Shown: positions 1 through 11,188, counted from the first letter of the stretch. The stretch: 64,000 nt of DNA from Ochrobactrum sp. Marseille-Q0166 (GCF_014397025.1 NZ_JACJUO010000003.1:462501-526500); one strand, 5' to 3'. Notes: a model not told the origin generated them from the letters alone. Program-made: numbers and translations.

Positions 1-672
<672 letters not shown>

Positions 673-873
673 CACTCCCATTTACAATATCCATCGAACG
701 AAGTTCGATGTCTCTTTTGTCCTTGCGAAGTAAACTTCGAAGATGACAATAAGCATACGACTGTATGCCGCCGAATGTTCGGCGCGCCCGCGCAGCCATT
801 CACAAAGTGAATGTGGCGTGAGCGAAAATAACAGCACGAAAGACAACAGCTTCTCATATTTGTGTTCTTCGCC
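673..873 (+). other. 23S-5S internal transcribed spacer with three small hairpins
   Basis: The spacer between 23S and 5S rRNA has no tRNA. It holds three short perfect inverted repeats: CATCGAAC/GTTCGATG (692-710), CGAAG/CTTCG near 726-740, and CATTCAC/GTGAATG (797-813). They are plausible RNA-processing stems of the rrn precursor; the processing role is an inference from position. Confidence 0.6.
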
Positions 874-990
874 GACCTGGTGGTTATGGCGGAGCGGCTG
901 CACCCGATCCCATTCCGAACTCGGCCGTGAAACGCTCCAGCGCCAATGGTACTTTGTCTTAAGACACGGGAGAGTAGGTCGCTGCCAGGT
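874..990 (+). rRNA. rrf: 5S ribosomal RNA
   Basis: The 5S rRNA is recognised by its complementary ends (GACCTGG at the 5' end, CCAGGT at the 3' end) and conserved core CCGATCCCATTCCGAACTCG. Its length of about 117 nt is normal. It follows the 23S gene and precedes the initiator tRNA, as in Rhizobiales rrn operons. Confidence 0.95.
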
Positions 991-1092
991 CTGCTAAGCA
1001 CACAAATCAATCCATCTTCTCATAATTACAAAACAGTCACAAAACGCGTAGTTCGCCAAAAATAACAAACCGGTTCATAATAAAAACCCTGG

Positions 1093-2847
<1,755 letters not shown>

Positions 2848-2859
2848 GAGACGGTCCCC

Positions 2860-3054
2860 CTATTTGCGGAGGCGTTCGCGGGCGGCGCGCTCCTGTTCGG
2901 CTTCAACGAATTTGCGGGCAGCCTGCCGGGCGAGCATTCGGACGAAATCGCAAAGGCGCGGATCAGGCTTCGACGGATCGTAGGTCGGCATGGTGTCGGA
3001 CGGCACGAGGACCACCCGCACGCTTTTCGCCGTTGTCCCTTTCCGTTTTGCCAC
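2860..3054 (-). CDS. Small basic protein upstream of the integrase
   Basis: A 64-aa basic protein (MAKRKGTTAKS...) whose C-terminal half, from DPRLCDFVRMLARQAARKF onward, is strongly charged and helical. It ends 12 nt before the recombinase start and is on the same strand, so the two are probably co-transcribed. A GGGGGA stretch between them can serve as ribosome binding site for the recombinase. I do not recognise a named family; the position suggests a recombination directionality or accessory factor, which is inference only. Confidence 0.6.
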   Translation of the reverse strand: MAKRKGTTAKSVRVVLVPSDTMPTYDPSKPDPRLCDFVRMLARQAARKFVEAEQERAARERLRK

Positions 3055-3187
3055 GACACGATCCTTGTTCCTGGGCGGACTATTCCGCTCCGGACAAAGA
3101 CTGGGCTGGAAACCGGCAGATGTGAATGCGAAATCGCGGGCATTCTAGCGACCTCCTTCATAAAGCGTCTATGCTTAACGTACTAGG

Positions 3188-3293
3188 TCGTAGCTTGCCG
3201 GCTACGAGTCCGGTGTGAAAGTTAGGTATCCGGGGGGATGGTATCAGAAATTTTAGTCGAGCGAATCCCCCATTCTGCCGCTGTATAACTTTC
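3188..3293. promoter_or_regulatory. Nested inverted repeats upstream of the integrase operon
   Basis: Three inverted repeats lie in the 275-bp gap upstream of the integrase operon. TCGTAGC (3188-3194) pairs with GCTACGA (3201-3207). GAAAGTTA (3217-3224) pairs with TAACTTTC (3286-3293), enclosing GGGGGAT (3233-3239) and ATCCCCC (3265-3271). The nested symmetry could be an operator or recombinase-binding region. No gene is seen here. Confidence 0.45.
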
Positions 3294-3329
3294 GCGGGAT
3301 AAATCGGCCCGAGATTCTTGTCATTGGTC

Positions 3330-4097
3330 TTAGGAATTCTGCACCAGCATATGGGATATCAGCCGAACATTTTCGGCTACTGCACTGCTGTGGCGTTCTG
3401 ACAATCTATTGGCTAACGACGCTCCAAAATCTCTCCACTGCATCTGGATTTTCTGGGGTTCAATGCCGGAGATCAACCAGTCTGCGCCGACTCTGCAGTC
3501 TGAGGGAGTGGAACCTTCCTGCAACATGATCCAGTCCATAAGCGCGATTAATTCGGAATTCTGCCAAGCCGGAACTGCGAGCGCGAAATAAAGAAGTCCG
3601 AGGCCGAGAAACGCAAGTTCGGCACCATCGAAGTCCTCTCGCGCTCGGAGTAGCCAAATCAGAAGATCTGCGGCTTCCTCATCTGCTGGGAGGCCGCTTT
3701 TCTCCAGACTCTCGATCAGATGAATGACTGTACTTTCGTTGCTGCCCTCGTCGTTCTCGGAATCACCAGCCACAACAAGTAAAACGGTGCAGCAGAACGC
3801 CTGTTGCCAGCATACCTGGATGATTGTCTCGCCTGATGCTTCCGGCTTTGGGCGATGCCACCGTCCGAGACGCAGAACTTCCATCGGGTGCCAGGGCAAG
3901 GGTGACGGCACAACGGATTGGTCCACTATTTGCCTGAGCCCCGTTAAATGCTTTCCGGCGTCGCGCCCGTAATCAAGTCTTGCGATGTTGTGAAGATCAT
4001 CCTCGTTGAGCTCCGCACTCAGCAGCTTAAGCAGACCGAAAGGGGCGCCGCTGCGAGAAATGGGCAACCCGGCATTGTTTTTGCGAGGCGTTGGCAT
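3330..4097 (-). CDS. Hypothetical protein, mostly alpha-helical
   Basis: A soluble protein of about 255 aa, taking the ATG that gives MPTPRKNNAGL; an upstream TTG would add eight residues. Neither start has a good ribosome binding site. It has no signal peptide or clear membrane span, and several amphipathic helices (for example AADLLIWLLRAREDF and LAFLGLGLLYFALAVP). I recognise no family. It is the first gene after the integrase region and codes toward it. Base composition is lower in GC than the conjugation backbone, consistent with cargo. Confidence 0.6.
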   Translation of the reverse strand: MPTPRKNNAGLPISRSGAPFGLLKLLSAELNEDDLHNIARLDYGRDAGKHLTGLRQIVDQSVVPSPLPWHPMEVLRLGRWHRPKPEASGETIIQVCWQQAFCCTVLLVVAGDSENDEGSNESTVIHLIESLEKSGLPADEEAADLLIWLLRAREDFDGAELAFLGLGLLYFALAVPAWQNSELIALMDWIMLQEGSTPSDCRVGADWLISGIEPQKIQMQWRDFGASLANRLSERHSSAVAENVRLISHMLVQNS

Positions 4098-4245
4098 TTC
4101 GAATAGTGATATCCAAATCAAGTATAGTGTTTCGACGTTTGGGCGCTAACAACCGTTCAGCGATATCGCGAGGATAAGAAACCATGATCGTCAGAGGAAA
4201 TAAAGTGAGGACGTCCATCGTCGCGGCCGGGGCGGGTACACTGTG

Positions 4246-4650
4246 ATGACCGGTGACAGCAATCGGCTGCGTATCGTTATCGGCTTTCTTCTTGCCCCGC
4301 TTGCATCCGGTTTGCTGCAGCTCCTCATCCTGGGGGCAGCGGGATTTCCTGTTGTAATTTTCAGCTATCCCGTTGCACTCATTCTGGGGATACCCGTCTA
4401 TATCGCCGCGAGAAAACTGGGGTGGCTCAGCCTGAAAGCGACACTTCTCGGGGGTGCAGCCCTCGGCGGCCTGACGGGTCTGGTGATCATCACGGTCGGA
4501 GGAGGGATGCACAGCAGCGCTGTTTCATTTCTATTCGGCTTCGCTCTTCTTGCTGCTCATGGCGGGATCGTCGCAGCGGCCTTCTGGTTCATAGCGTTGT
4601 GGCGCAACGGTTTATCTTGTGAGCAAGAAGCCGATTTCAGGAATCAGTAG
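4246..4650 (+). CDS. Small integral membrane protein
   Basis: A 134-aa protein with four hydrophobic segments, at about residues 9-30, 32-50, 64-86 and 92-116, separated by short loops. The N-terminus is in the form MTGDSNRLRIVIGFLLAPLA. No enzymatic motif is visible and no family is recognised. A GTG directly before the ATG is an alternative start. It is an isolated plus-strand gene between two minus-strand genes of unknown function. Confidence 0.55.
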   Translation: MTGDSNRLRIVIGFLLAPLASGLLQLLILGAAGFPVVIFSYPVALILGIPVYIAARKLGWLSLKATLLGGAALGGLTGLVIITVGGGMHSSAVSFLFGFALLAAHGGIVAAAFWFIALWRNGLSCEQEADFRNQ

Positions 4651-4713
4651 ATGAATTCGAATATCCCGTAGTCGTGTTTGGCTCGGGTGAGCGGTAACCA
4701 TCACATCGCGCCC

Positions 4714-5181
4714 TCACGGGTTTGCCGGTTCCAGAAAACAATATTTTCTCGCCCTGAACTGCATCGCTACATACGGACAATTATCCCAGTGCTCTGTCAG
4801 GCAAGCATGTTCCGGTTCGGCCATTTCGGGGAGCGTACACCGTTCCTCCTTGCACTCCTTGGCATAAATCGTTCCGGTCGGATAATGGCCGACGGCGATG
4901 AGTGTTCTGTCTTCCGGAAGAGGAAGCGCTTCAAAGGCATCGAGCAACTTTTGTTGCTGCGAGAGCGTGCCCGAAGGGGGGATTCTGCCAATTGTCATTT
5001 CCCCGGCCATCGCCATGTTTTTCACATATTCCTGGTATTGCGCATTCGAGCAGGAAAGCTCCCCAGTCGCTGAAACAAGTGTCGTTTCCTGTTTCCCTGC
5101 GCGAGAGACAGAAAAAAGTCCTGACCCGAGAGCCAGCAAAAGAAGTATTCCCGGCAGAATGTAGCGTCTATCTATCTTCAT
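4714..5181 (-). CDS. Exported or membrane-anchored small protein
   Basis: A 155-aa protein with an N-terminal hydrophobic segment (YILPGILLLLALGSGLFSV, about residues 7-25), which is either a signal peptide or an anchor. The remainder is periplasmic in character, with several cysteines (LSCSN, KECKEERC, HACL, NCPYV, KYCFL) that could form disulfides. I recognise no family. It belongs to a cluster of small envelope proteins. Confidence 0.6.
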   Translation of the reverse strand: MKIDRRYILPGILLLLALGSGLFSVSRAGKQETTLVSATGELSCSNAQYQEYVKNMAMAGEMTIGRIPPSGTLSQQQKLLDAFEALPLPEDRTLIAVGHYPTGTIYAKECKEERCTLPEMAEPEHACLTEHWDNCPYVAMQFRARKYCFLEPANP

Positions 5182-5312
5182 ATTTCCTGACCACCTGACA
5201 GGATTTTGTTTTGCAGTAGTGCGATATTTAGGTGGCCCTTCTATTCATTGCCTTTGGAACCGACATCCGGCAGACACAGGAAATCGTGCCAAGCGATGCA
5301 GGATACTCCGGT

Positions 5313-5693
5313 CTATAGCGGGGGAGCACAGCTTATCCGTAAGCGAGGCTCTTCGCCTTTTATCAAGCCTGGTTCTGTAGAGAGCACAAATATCTTTCGG
5401 CCTCCAGACTTCAGGTCGATCAGCCCTTCCTGGAGTAACTGCGAGGCTCCGTTGATATAAACGGTGCTTTGGTAACTGGCCAGAGACGAAAAGCAGCCGC
5501 ACGCGCCAATCGGTTCGCGCAGCGTGATGTCAGCTTCTGCTGTCAACAGGCCGGAACTGCTGGATATGTCAGCACGACTTGCAGATAAGCATTTGGAAAG
5601 ATGGTTTTGAATCACAACATGAGGCTGTTCCGCAGCGCTAACCGGTTGAGCTGCCCCAAAGAGGCATGTAACTGTTAAAATCAAATATCTCAC
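5313..5693 (-). CDS. Periplasmic DUF2195-like protein
   Basis: A secreted protein of about 126 aa. I start it at a GTG because GGAG lies seven bases upstream and the product then begins with a clean signal peptide (RYLILTVTCLFGAAQPVSA, cleavage before AEQ). An upstream ATG would add 21 residues. The mature part, with LTAEADITLREPIGACGC and ISC near the end, resembles the DUF2195 family of small periplasmic proteins of unknown function, by recollection rather than search. Confidence 0.6.
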   Translation of the reverse strand: MRYLILTVTCLFGAAQPVSAAEQPHVVIQNHLSKCLSASRADISSSSGLLTAEADITLREPIGACGCFSSLASYQSTVYINGASQLLQEGLIDLKSGGRKIFVLSTEPGLIKGEEPRLRISCAPPL

Positions 5694-5787
5694 GGGGATA
5701 CTCCGATTATTCGTGTCCACTGATGCCCGGTTGTCGCGAGGGCGAGAAAACTGCAAAATAATCAGAACTGCAATGATGGAAGTTCAA

Positions 5788-6057
5788 ATGTCCCTTTATA
5801 TCAAAGCCTGGCTTTTTACGATCTGGGCGTGTCTGTTTGCCATAGTCGTTATTTCGTTGTTTCCTTCGCACGCAAAATGGGCGATCGGTTTTCTCATCAT
5901 TTGGCTTGCTCACGGCATTTTTGCGCTTTTCTTCATAACTTGTCCCGAATGCGGCCTGTCCCTCTTCCGTGGAGGTTCCGGCTTGATCGCGACAAATCAG
6001 CCCTGGCCGCGCAGGTATTGTGGAAATTGCGGCAGAGACCACAACCGCATAACCTGA
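5788..6057 (+). CDS. Small membrane protein with a zinc-ribbon tail
   Basis: An 89-aa protein with two transmembrane helices in the first 50 residues (AWLFTIWACLFAIVVISLF and WAIGFLIIWLAHGIFALFF). A cytoplasmic CPECG...CGNCG pair follows, the four-cysteine pattern of a zinc ribbon. The ATG at 5788 is chosen because GGAAG stands about five bases before it; upstream ATGs at 5773 and 5776 are in frame. Unknown function. Confidence 0.6.
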   Translation: MSLYIKAWLFTIWACLFAIVVISLFPSHAKWAIGFLIIWLAHGIFALFFITCPECGLSLFRGGSGLIATNQPWPRRYCGNCGRDHNRIT

Positions 6058-6111
6058 CCGCCGCGTATCATCAGGACAGTAGCATTCCGCAGCGCTGGCC
6101 GGGAGTATTTT

Positions 6112-6768
6112 ATGCAGTTCATCGCGCATCTGGTGTATCAGCTCAATCAGTGGAAAATTGTCGTCCTTCTGGTTCTGAGTTTCGGATCGGTTTTGCTTCC
6201 GGTTGCGTTGATTTCGTTAAACCGCGATCCGACCAGGGAAGCGCGGCTCATCGCATGGGGACTTGGCTGCACTTTCGGTATCGGATTTCCGCTCATTTTT
6301 GGGTTCGCCTTTCTGGGCAGCACCATTGCAACCAATCTCGTCTACCAGTATGGCGTAGATGGAGAAGGCGTCATTACAGGCCGCTTTGAAACCGCCGCCA
6401 TGTATAATGAAGAACCGGTTCAGGGCTACCGGGTCCTTCTCCGGACCGCCATGGAGCGGACCATCGAGACGAGTTTCCAGTCCGACAGCTTCAATGTCTA
6501 TCCACCCAAGAACGAGGTTGTTTATCCGTCACGCGGTATGCGTTTTACCGCGCGTTATTTGCCTGACTACCCAGAAGATTTCATCATCATCGCCAATGAC
6601 GATTCCCCTTGGGCGTACAGCCTGCGCTGCTCGAAAATTGAAGATCGGGTGCGGGAGTTGACAGCGATGCTTCAATTTTCCGGCACAGAGCCGGCCTATC
6701 GCCATGAACATGATGAAGCTGTCGCTACCGCCCGTGCCGCCCGCTGCAGTGCGACGTCAACAAAATGA
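6112..6768 (+). CDS. Membrane protein with a DUF3592-like extramembrane domain
   Basis: A 218-aa protein with two N-terminal transmembrane helices (about residues 15-36 and 46-72). A beta-rich domain follows, beginning GVDGEGVITGRFE and continuing through GYRVLLRTAMERTIET and RGMRFTARYLPDYPEDF. The pattern of two helices plus a small beta domain with GxGxVxG recalls DUF3592-type proteins, but this is a weak assignment. It follows the zinc-ribbon membrane protein on the same strand after 54 nt. Confidence 0.6.
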   Translation: MQFIAHLVYQLNQWKIVVLLVLSFGSVLLPVALISLNRDPTREARLIAWGLGCTFGIGFPLIFGFAFLGSTIATNLVYQYGVDGEGVITGRFETAAMYNEEPVQGYRVLLRTAMERTIETSFQSDSFNVYPPKNEVVYPSRGMRFTARYLPDYPEDFIIIANDDSPWAYSLRCSKIEDRVRELTAMLQFSGTEPAYRHEHDEAVATARAARCSATSTK

Positions 6769-6801
6769 AGGCATACTCCAGATACAGTTGAGTTGGTTGT
6801 G

Positions 6802-7243
6802 CTAGCGGTTTTCTTGGCGAAGAGGATTCCGCAATTCAACCCAACGCTGACATTCATAGCTGCGGCATTCATTGGACCGGGGCACTGGCTGGAAGGTACA
6901 ACCTAATCCACCACGGCTATTCCCCTTTTCGAAACGCAGGGCGAAGTCGTACTGGGCTGGAATGACTATTTTTCCGCATTCGTCAAAATAGCCGTATTTG
7001 CGATCTTTGATGTAGCGTGCGAGGCCATTCGCTGAATGGATCGGGACCATTATCGAAGATCGTCGGCTGCAATAGCATCCCACCCCTGCGGCTTATGATA
7101 CGTGTGCATTTTTTCGTCAGGACAGCGGCTATTCCGCAGGTATTGAAGTGCTCCGCGGCCATCAGCGTTGCCTCGACCCCGATGGTTCCATCGCAATTTC
7201 GATAGCCGTAAGCCTGTTTTTGTTCGTCGAAGAAGGGGCACAA
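6802..7243 (-). pseudogene. WG-repeat protein, frameshifted remnant
   Basis: Two overlapping minus-strand frames together read as WG (beta-propeller-like) repeats. The first contains YGYRNCDGTIGVEATLMAA and DNGPDPFSE; the second contains GLARYIKDRKYGYFDECGKI and VIPAQYDFALRFEKG. The canonical join FSE-GLARY needs removal of one base, most simply the A at 7027. The gene is also short at its N-terminus compared with WG-repeat proteins, so it is probably truncated as well. Either a recent frameshift or a sequencing error would explain it. Confidence 0.65.
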
Positions 7244-7357
7244 AGCAATAACGAGGATGCGGTGACGGCGGCTAGAAAAGACAAATTACCCTAATTGATG
7301 CCGGTATCCGTCAACAGACCATAAGCGTAGCAAGATTCTTCGTTGTCAGCCTTTTGT

Positions 7358-7783
7358 TCACTCTCGCGGCGGTTCCTTGAGCCAGAACACAGCCACGATG
7401 GTGCCAATGGGGGGCATCACCCACAAGACAAGCTGAAGCCAGCCGCTCCTGTTCGTATCGTGCAGCCGACGTGCCGCCACGGACAAAAATGGTATCAAGG
7501 TGCCGAGAAGGAATATCGTAATCAGCATGTCGGGAACCTGCAGGAAACCTAATAACAGACCGGTTGCGACATAGAAAAGCATCGCGTACCAGAATTCTGT
7601 TTGGCTGGCTCTGCCTTTGAAATCGAAACAATTCGAAAAAAATCGCCGCACGGCAGAGGGAAAGTCCACAGGCGAAGCTCCAGGCCCAAAACGGTTCGGA
7701 CCCTGTGATGGTTTATTCAGAAAGAAAAGCGCGGACACCGCCAAGAGTAAGGCCACTATCGAGATTACCAATATCGATAGCAT
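7358..7783 (-). CDS. DUF805 family inner-membrane protein
   Basis: A protein of about 141 aa with an N-terminal helix (LSILVISIVALLLAVSALFFL). The DUF805 core follows: FFSNCFDFKGRASQTEFWYAMLF, then hydrophobic helices and RRLHDTNRSGWLQL, the diagnostic R-LHD-GRSGW-type motif. ATG at 7783 is chosen; an ATG at 7831 with a GGCGGA stretch upstream is a good alternative that adds 16 residues. Function of the family is unknown. Confidence 0.8.
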   Translation of the reverse strand: MLSILVISIVALLLAVSALFFLNKPSQGPNRFGPGASPVDFPSAVRRFFSNCFDFKGRASQTEFWYAMLFYVATGLLLGFLQVPDMLITIFLLGTLIPFLSVAARRLHDTNRSGWLQLVLWVMPPIGTIVAVFWLKEPPRE

Positions 7784-7994
7784 CGATTCAGATATCCTTT
7801 CCGGCAGATCACTCTGTAAGGTTGATACCATTTTTCCGCCTGCACGAAAAGTCGCAATGATCGGAGGAGTTGGAGGCCGAACTTTGGATGGCGTTTCCTC
7901 AACGTCCCAAGAGAAGCATACGCAACAATTTTTCGGCGTCATGGTCTTTCGCTGCTATTCTTGCGCAAATCAAATATTAGCTTATGGTCCCTTG

Positions 7995-8756
7995 ATGAAT
8001 CACGATACTTCAGTAGGATTACTCTCGTTTCCGAAACCATTCCATTCGGAAGCCGGCAGGCTCTGGCATTACCAGCCGGTAAATATTCCCGGTGTTATTG
8101 AGACCGGATGTTGGTATGGCGCCGGCTCCCATGGTCTGAAACCTCATTTCCATGACGAGGCGCAACTCACACTGGTGACGTCCGGCTTCCGCGAATTTCG
8201 GATCGATGACACGACCGTCTGTGTCACAGCGGGGCAGGGAATACTGATCCCGGCGGGAATGGTGCATACGCCGCTGGCAACGACGGATACGGAGACGAGT
8301 TGCACCAATCTCTATGTCTCGACCGACCGCGTTGCCGCGTCGTTCAAGGTCTTCGATATATCGCGCGATCCAGTCAGCGCACACGGTGCCTTTTCCGATA
8401 ATATTTTATGCTTCTTGAGCAACGTTCTGTCCGAGGCGTCTGTCCGACCGCCGTGGAACGCCATCAGCATCGCCCTTAGGACTGCCTTGACCAGCAGCGA
8501 CAAGCGGATCGGAGAGATCGCCGCGGGCTTCGATCGCAGTCGAGCAGGTTTCAGTCGCCAAGTGACGCGCGAGCTAGGCCTTGCCCCTCATGCTTTCCGG
8601 CTGCTTTCACGACTAAACCATGCACGACAGTTACTCCGGGAAGGCCAGTCGATCGCAGCAGTGGCAACTGAGGCGGGATTTTCAGATCAAAGCCACATGA
8701 CACGTTTGTTTCGCGGAACCTTCGGCACCACGCCCGGGCTCTACCGGCGCACCTGA
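7995..8756 (+). CDS. AraC family transcriptional regulator
   Basis: A 253-aa regulator. The N-terminal half is a cupin-type sensor domain (LKPHFHDEAQLTLVTSG, GILIPAGMVHTP). The C-terminal 100 residues form two helix-turn-helix units, the second with the AraC signature IAAVATEAGFSDQSHMTRLFRGTFGTTPGLYRR. It ends 68 nt before the TauE/SafE exporter gene on the same strand and is the obvious candidate to control it, as AraC-exporter pairs commonly do. The start at 7995 matches the normal length of cupin-AraC proteins. Confidence 0.9.
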   Translation: MNHDTSVGLLSFPKPFHSEAGRLWHYQPVNIPGVIETGCWYGAGSHGLKPHFHDEAQLTLVTSGFREFRIDDTTVCVTAGQGILIPAGMVHTPLATTDTETSCTNLYVSTDRVAASFKVFDISRDPVSAHGAFSDNILCFLSNVLSEASVRPPWNAISIALRTALTSSDKRIGEIAAGFDRSRAGFSRQVTRELGLAPHAFRLLSRLNHARQLLREGQSIAAVATEAGFSDQSHMTRLFRGTFGTTPGLYRRT

Positions 8757-8824
8757 GTGCGGTCACAAACGTTCCAGACAAGCCTGGGCGCCCGTACTAT
8801 CCTTCACCTTCTGAGGGGTGAAGC

Positions 8825-9583
8825 ATGGATTTCAATATTGTAATTTTGTTGTTTGCGGCCGGCATCGCGGGCGGCCTTATCAACGCCCTAGCCGGTGGCG
8901 CCACACTCATCACATTTCCGGCGATGTTGGCGGCGGGTCTGTCACCAATTGCCGCCAATGCCTCGAACGCGGTTGCCATTTCCCCGGGGCACCTTATCGC
9001 CGCTCTTGCGGATCGTGAAAAGTTGCCCGTCCTCAACAGACGGACGACATTATTCATCGCCGTTGCTGTCTTTGGAGGCGCGATCGGGGCTGTGCTGCTA
9101 TTGGTCATCCCTGAGCGTCTTTTTATCCTTCCCGTACCGGGGCTGATTGCATTCGCAACCCTGCTGTTTGCTTTGGCACCACGTATTCAGAAGTGGGCTT
9201 CCAGTTCTTATGGAGATTTGCTTTCTACAGGATTGAACTCCACAGTCCTCGGGATGGCATGCATCTACGGCGGGTTCTTCGGCGCGGGCCTGGGCGTCAT
9301 ATTGTCGGCAGTCCTGTCAATTACGGAGCCGAACGACATTCGCGCGATGAAAGCCCTGAAGAATCTGCTTGCGACCTGCGTCGCGCTTGTAGCAACCGCT
9401 ATTTTCATTTTTCAGGGCGCTGTACGCTGGCCGGAAACAATCATCATGCTCTTGGGCGCGATTCTCGGCGGATACGGCGGCGGTTATCTGATCCGTATTC
9501 TACCGGCGCGTTACGTCAGACTGTTCGTTATTGTAGTGGGCATCGCAATGACCATAATCTATGCCAACAAATATTGGCTTTGA
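8825..9583 (+). CDS. TauE/SafE family exporter (TSUP)
   Basis: A 252-aa integral membrane protein with about eight helices. It carries the TSUP hallmarks AAGIAGGLINALAGGATLITFP at the N-terminus and MACIYGGFFGAGLGVIL in the repeat half. Proteins of this family export or import small organic anions such as sulfite, sulfoacetate or related compounds. The ATG is preceded by GAGGGG. It is probably controlled by the AraC regulator just upstream. The substrate cannot be told from sequence. Confidence 0.9.
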   Translation: MDFNIVILLFAAGIAGGLINALAGGATLITFPAMLAAGLSPIAANASNAVAISPGHLIAALADREKLPVLNRRTTLFIAVAVFGGAIGAVLLLVIPERLFILPVPGLIAFATLLFALAPRIQKWASSSYGDLLSTGLNSTVLGMACIYGGFFGAGLGVILSAVLSITEPNDIRAMKALKNLLATCVALVATAIFIFQGAVRWPETIIMLLGAILGGYGGGYLIRILPARYVRLFVIVVGIAMTIIYANKYWL

Positions 9584-9636
9584 GACGCAGGATTGGAGAC
9601 CTGGTCCGCCGATCATCCGTTGCCTTCCTGCCGTTT

Positions 9637-10206
9637 TCAGTCTCTGATCAACCGTGCTACCGCCTCGCCTGCGCTCGTCATATAGCTTGCGTCCCGGTGG
9701 AGAAGCACGACGGCGAACGCCCCGTCAAGCAGCAGAATGATTTGGCGTGCGAGGCGACGTGCGGCTTCAGGTGATCGCACCTGTTCCAGTTCGAAGCACA
9801 GCCAGTCCTCTACACGCTTCTTGTGTGCACGTCCGGCGAGAATTGCCGGATGCCCGGGCAGATGAATGAGTTCTACAGATGTGCGAAGGAAGCCGCAGCC
9901 CTTCCATCTCGGATGGCTCGCAGACATGGCAAGTTTGTAGAAAATACCTTGCATCTTGTCTGCGATGTCACCCGGTGTTTCTGCAAACCACCGCTGGAAA
10001 AGCGTAAGGTTTGGCTGATCGCGTGTTTCCAGATAGGCCGCAATCAGATCGTCCTTGCTCCGGAAATGATAGTAGAGCGTCCTCTTGGTCAGTCCCGCCT
10101 TTGCTGCAACGGCGTCGACACTGACAGCGCGGATACCATCGGCGTGGAACAGCTTCCCCGCTGCATCGATAATTCGCTCCCGCGTCGGAATATCGTTTCT
10201 GCTCAT
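9637..10206 (-). CDS. TetR/AcrR family repressor
   Basis: A 189-aa TetR regulator, taking the ATG giving MSRNDIPTRERIIDAAGKLF; upstream in-frame codons would add eleven implausible residues. The DNA-binding helix-turn-helix is VDAVAAKAGLTKRTLYYHFRSKDDL. It is divergent from the alpha/beta hydrolase and glutathione transferase genes, with a palindrome in the 61-bp gap, so it most likely represses both itself and those enzymes. Confidence 0.9.
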   Translation of the reverse strand: MSRNDIPTRERIIDAAGKLFHADGIRAVSVDAVAAKAGLTKRTLYYHFRSKDDLIAAYLETRDQPNLTLFQRWFAETPGDIADKMQGIFYKLAMSASHPRWKGCGFLRTSVELIHLPGHPAILAGRAHKKRVEDWLCFELEQVRSPEAARRLARQIILLLDGAFAVVLLHRDASYMTSAGEAVARLIRD

Positions 10207-10214
10207 GAGCAAAA

Positions 10215-10238
10215 TGTATACTAACCAGTGAATATACA
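10215..10238. promoter_or_regulatory. Candidate TetR operator
   Basis: TGTATA (10215-10220) and TATACA (10233-10238) form a perfect inverted repeat separated by 12 bases, centred between the divergent TetR gene and the hydrolase gene. Size, symmetry and position fit a TetR-family operator. Confidence 0.6.
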
Positions 10239-10267
10239 CAATTGCCTTTTGGGAATAGCTTTCCGGT

Positions 10268-11188
10268 ATGCGTGATACTCAAACTCACAAGAAGATCTCC
10301 GTGCGCCCGGTCGAGATTTCCGCTGGGGATGGCATACTGCTCGGCGGTCATCTGTGGCGCGATTGCGAGCGCGAAACGGTGGGAATTGTCATCATCAATT
10401 CCGCCACCGGGGTGCAGGCGCGCTACTACCATCGTTATGCCCGCTTCCTCGCAGGTTATGGCTTCACCGTGCTGACTTATGATTACCGCGGCATAGGTCT
10501 CTCGCGTCCAGAGCAGATGAGAGGATGCGCGTATCGTTGGCGGGATTGGGGTGAACTGGATTTCGAGGCCGCGATACAGTTTGTAAGGCGCGAGATCGGG
10601 GCGGACAGATTGTTTGTGGTCGGTCATAGCATCGGCGGTTTCCTGCCCGGTCTCGCCCCGAGTGGTCACCATATCAGCCGCATGCTGACGGTGGGAGCCC
10701 AATATGCCTGGTGGGGTGACTATGCGGCGGGTCAACGTCTGCGGCTGTTCTTCAAATGGCATGTGGTAATGCCAGTGCTGACATTAGCGTGCGGCTATTT
10801 TCCCGGTCGACGAATGGGTTGGTTAGAAGATCTTCCGGCGGGTGTTGCACATGAATGGAGCTTTCGAAGGTCCAGCTTCGAACGCAATCACCCGGTGGCT
10901 GAACGCGAGAGGGCGCTGGAGCGCATGGCGGCCATGACGGCGTCCATACTTGCCGTTACGATCTCCGATGACGAGTTGGGGACGCCCGCTGCCATCCGCC
11001 GCACACTTGATTATTACACCCATGCCGAGCGAACAGCGGTTTTGCTTCGGCCATCGGATTACGGCCGCGATGCGATCGGTCATTTCGGCCTGTTTCACGA
11101 TAGCCATGCCGCCGGCTTCTGGCTCGATACGCTCATTTGGTTGCGCGACGGCCGTAATCCCTGGCCGGCCTTTATTATTGATTTATGA
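10268..11188 (+). CDS. Alpha/beta hydrolase
   Basis: A 306-aa serine hydrolase with no signal peptide. The nucleophile elbow is VVGHSIGG (serine about residue 121). Early strands include VIINSATGVQARYYHRYARFL and LTYDYRGIGLS, and the histidine is probably in GHFGLFHDSH near the C-terminus. The sequence recalls predicted lipase/esterase proteins of the YheT-like group. It starts the operon with the glutathione transferase gene and is divergent from TetR. Substrate unknown. Confidence 0.88.
   Translation: MRDTQTHKKISVRPVEISAGDGILLGGHLWRDCERETVGIVIINSATGVQARYYHRYARFLAGYGFTVLTYDYRGIGLSRPEQMRGCAYRWRDWGELDFEAAIQFVRREIGADRLFVVGHSIGGFLPGLAPSGHHISRMLTVGAQYAWWGDYAAGQRLRLFFKWHVVMPVLTLACGYFPGRRMGWLEDLPAGVAHEWSFRRSSFERNHPVAERERALERMAAMTASILAVTISDDELGTPAAIRRTLDYYTHAERTAVLLRPSDYGRDAIGHFGLFHDSHAAGFWLDTLIWLRDGRNPWPAFIIDL

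Noticed and set aside
3188..3207. TCGTAGC/GCTACGA hairpin as a terminator
   Set aside because: No T-run on either strand and the stem is short; kept only as part of the inverted-repeat cluster.
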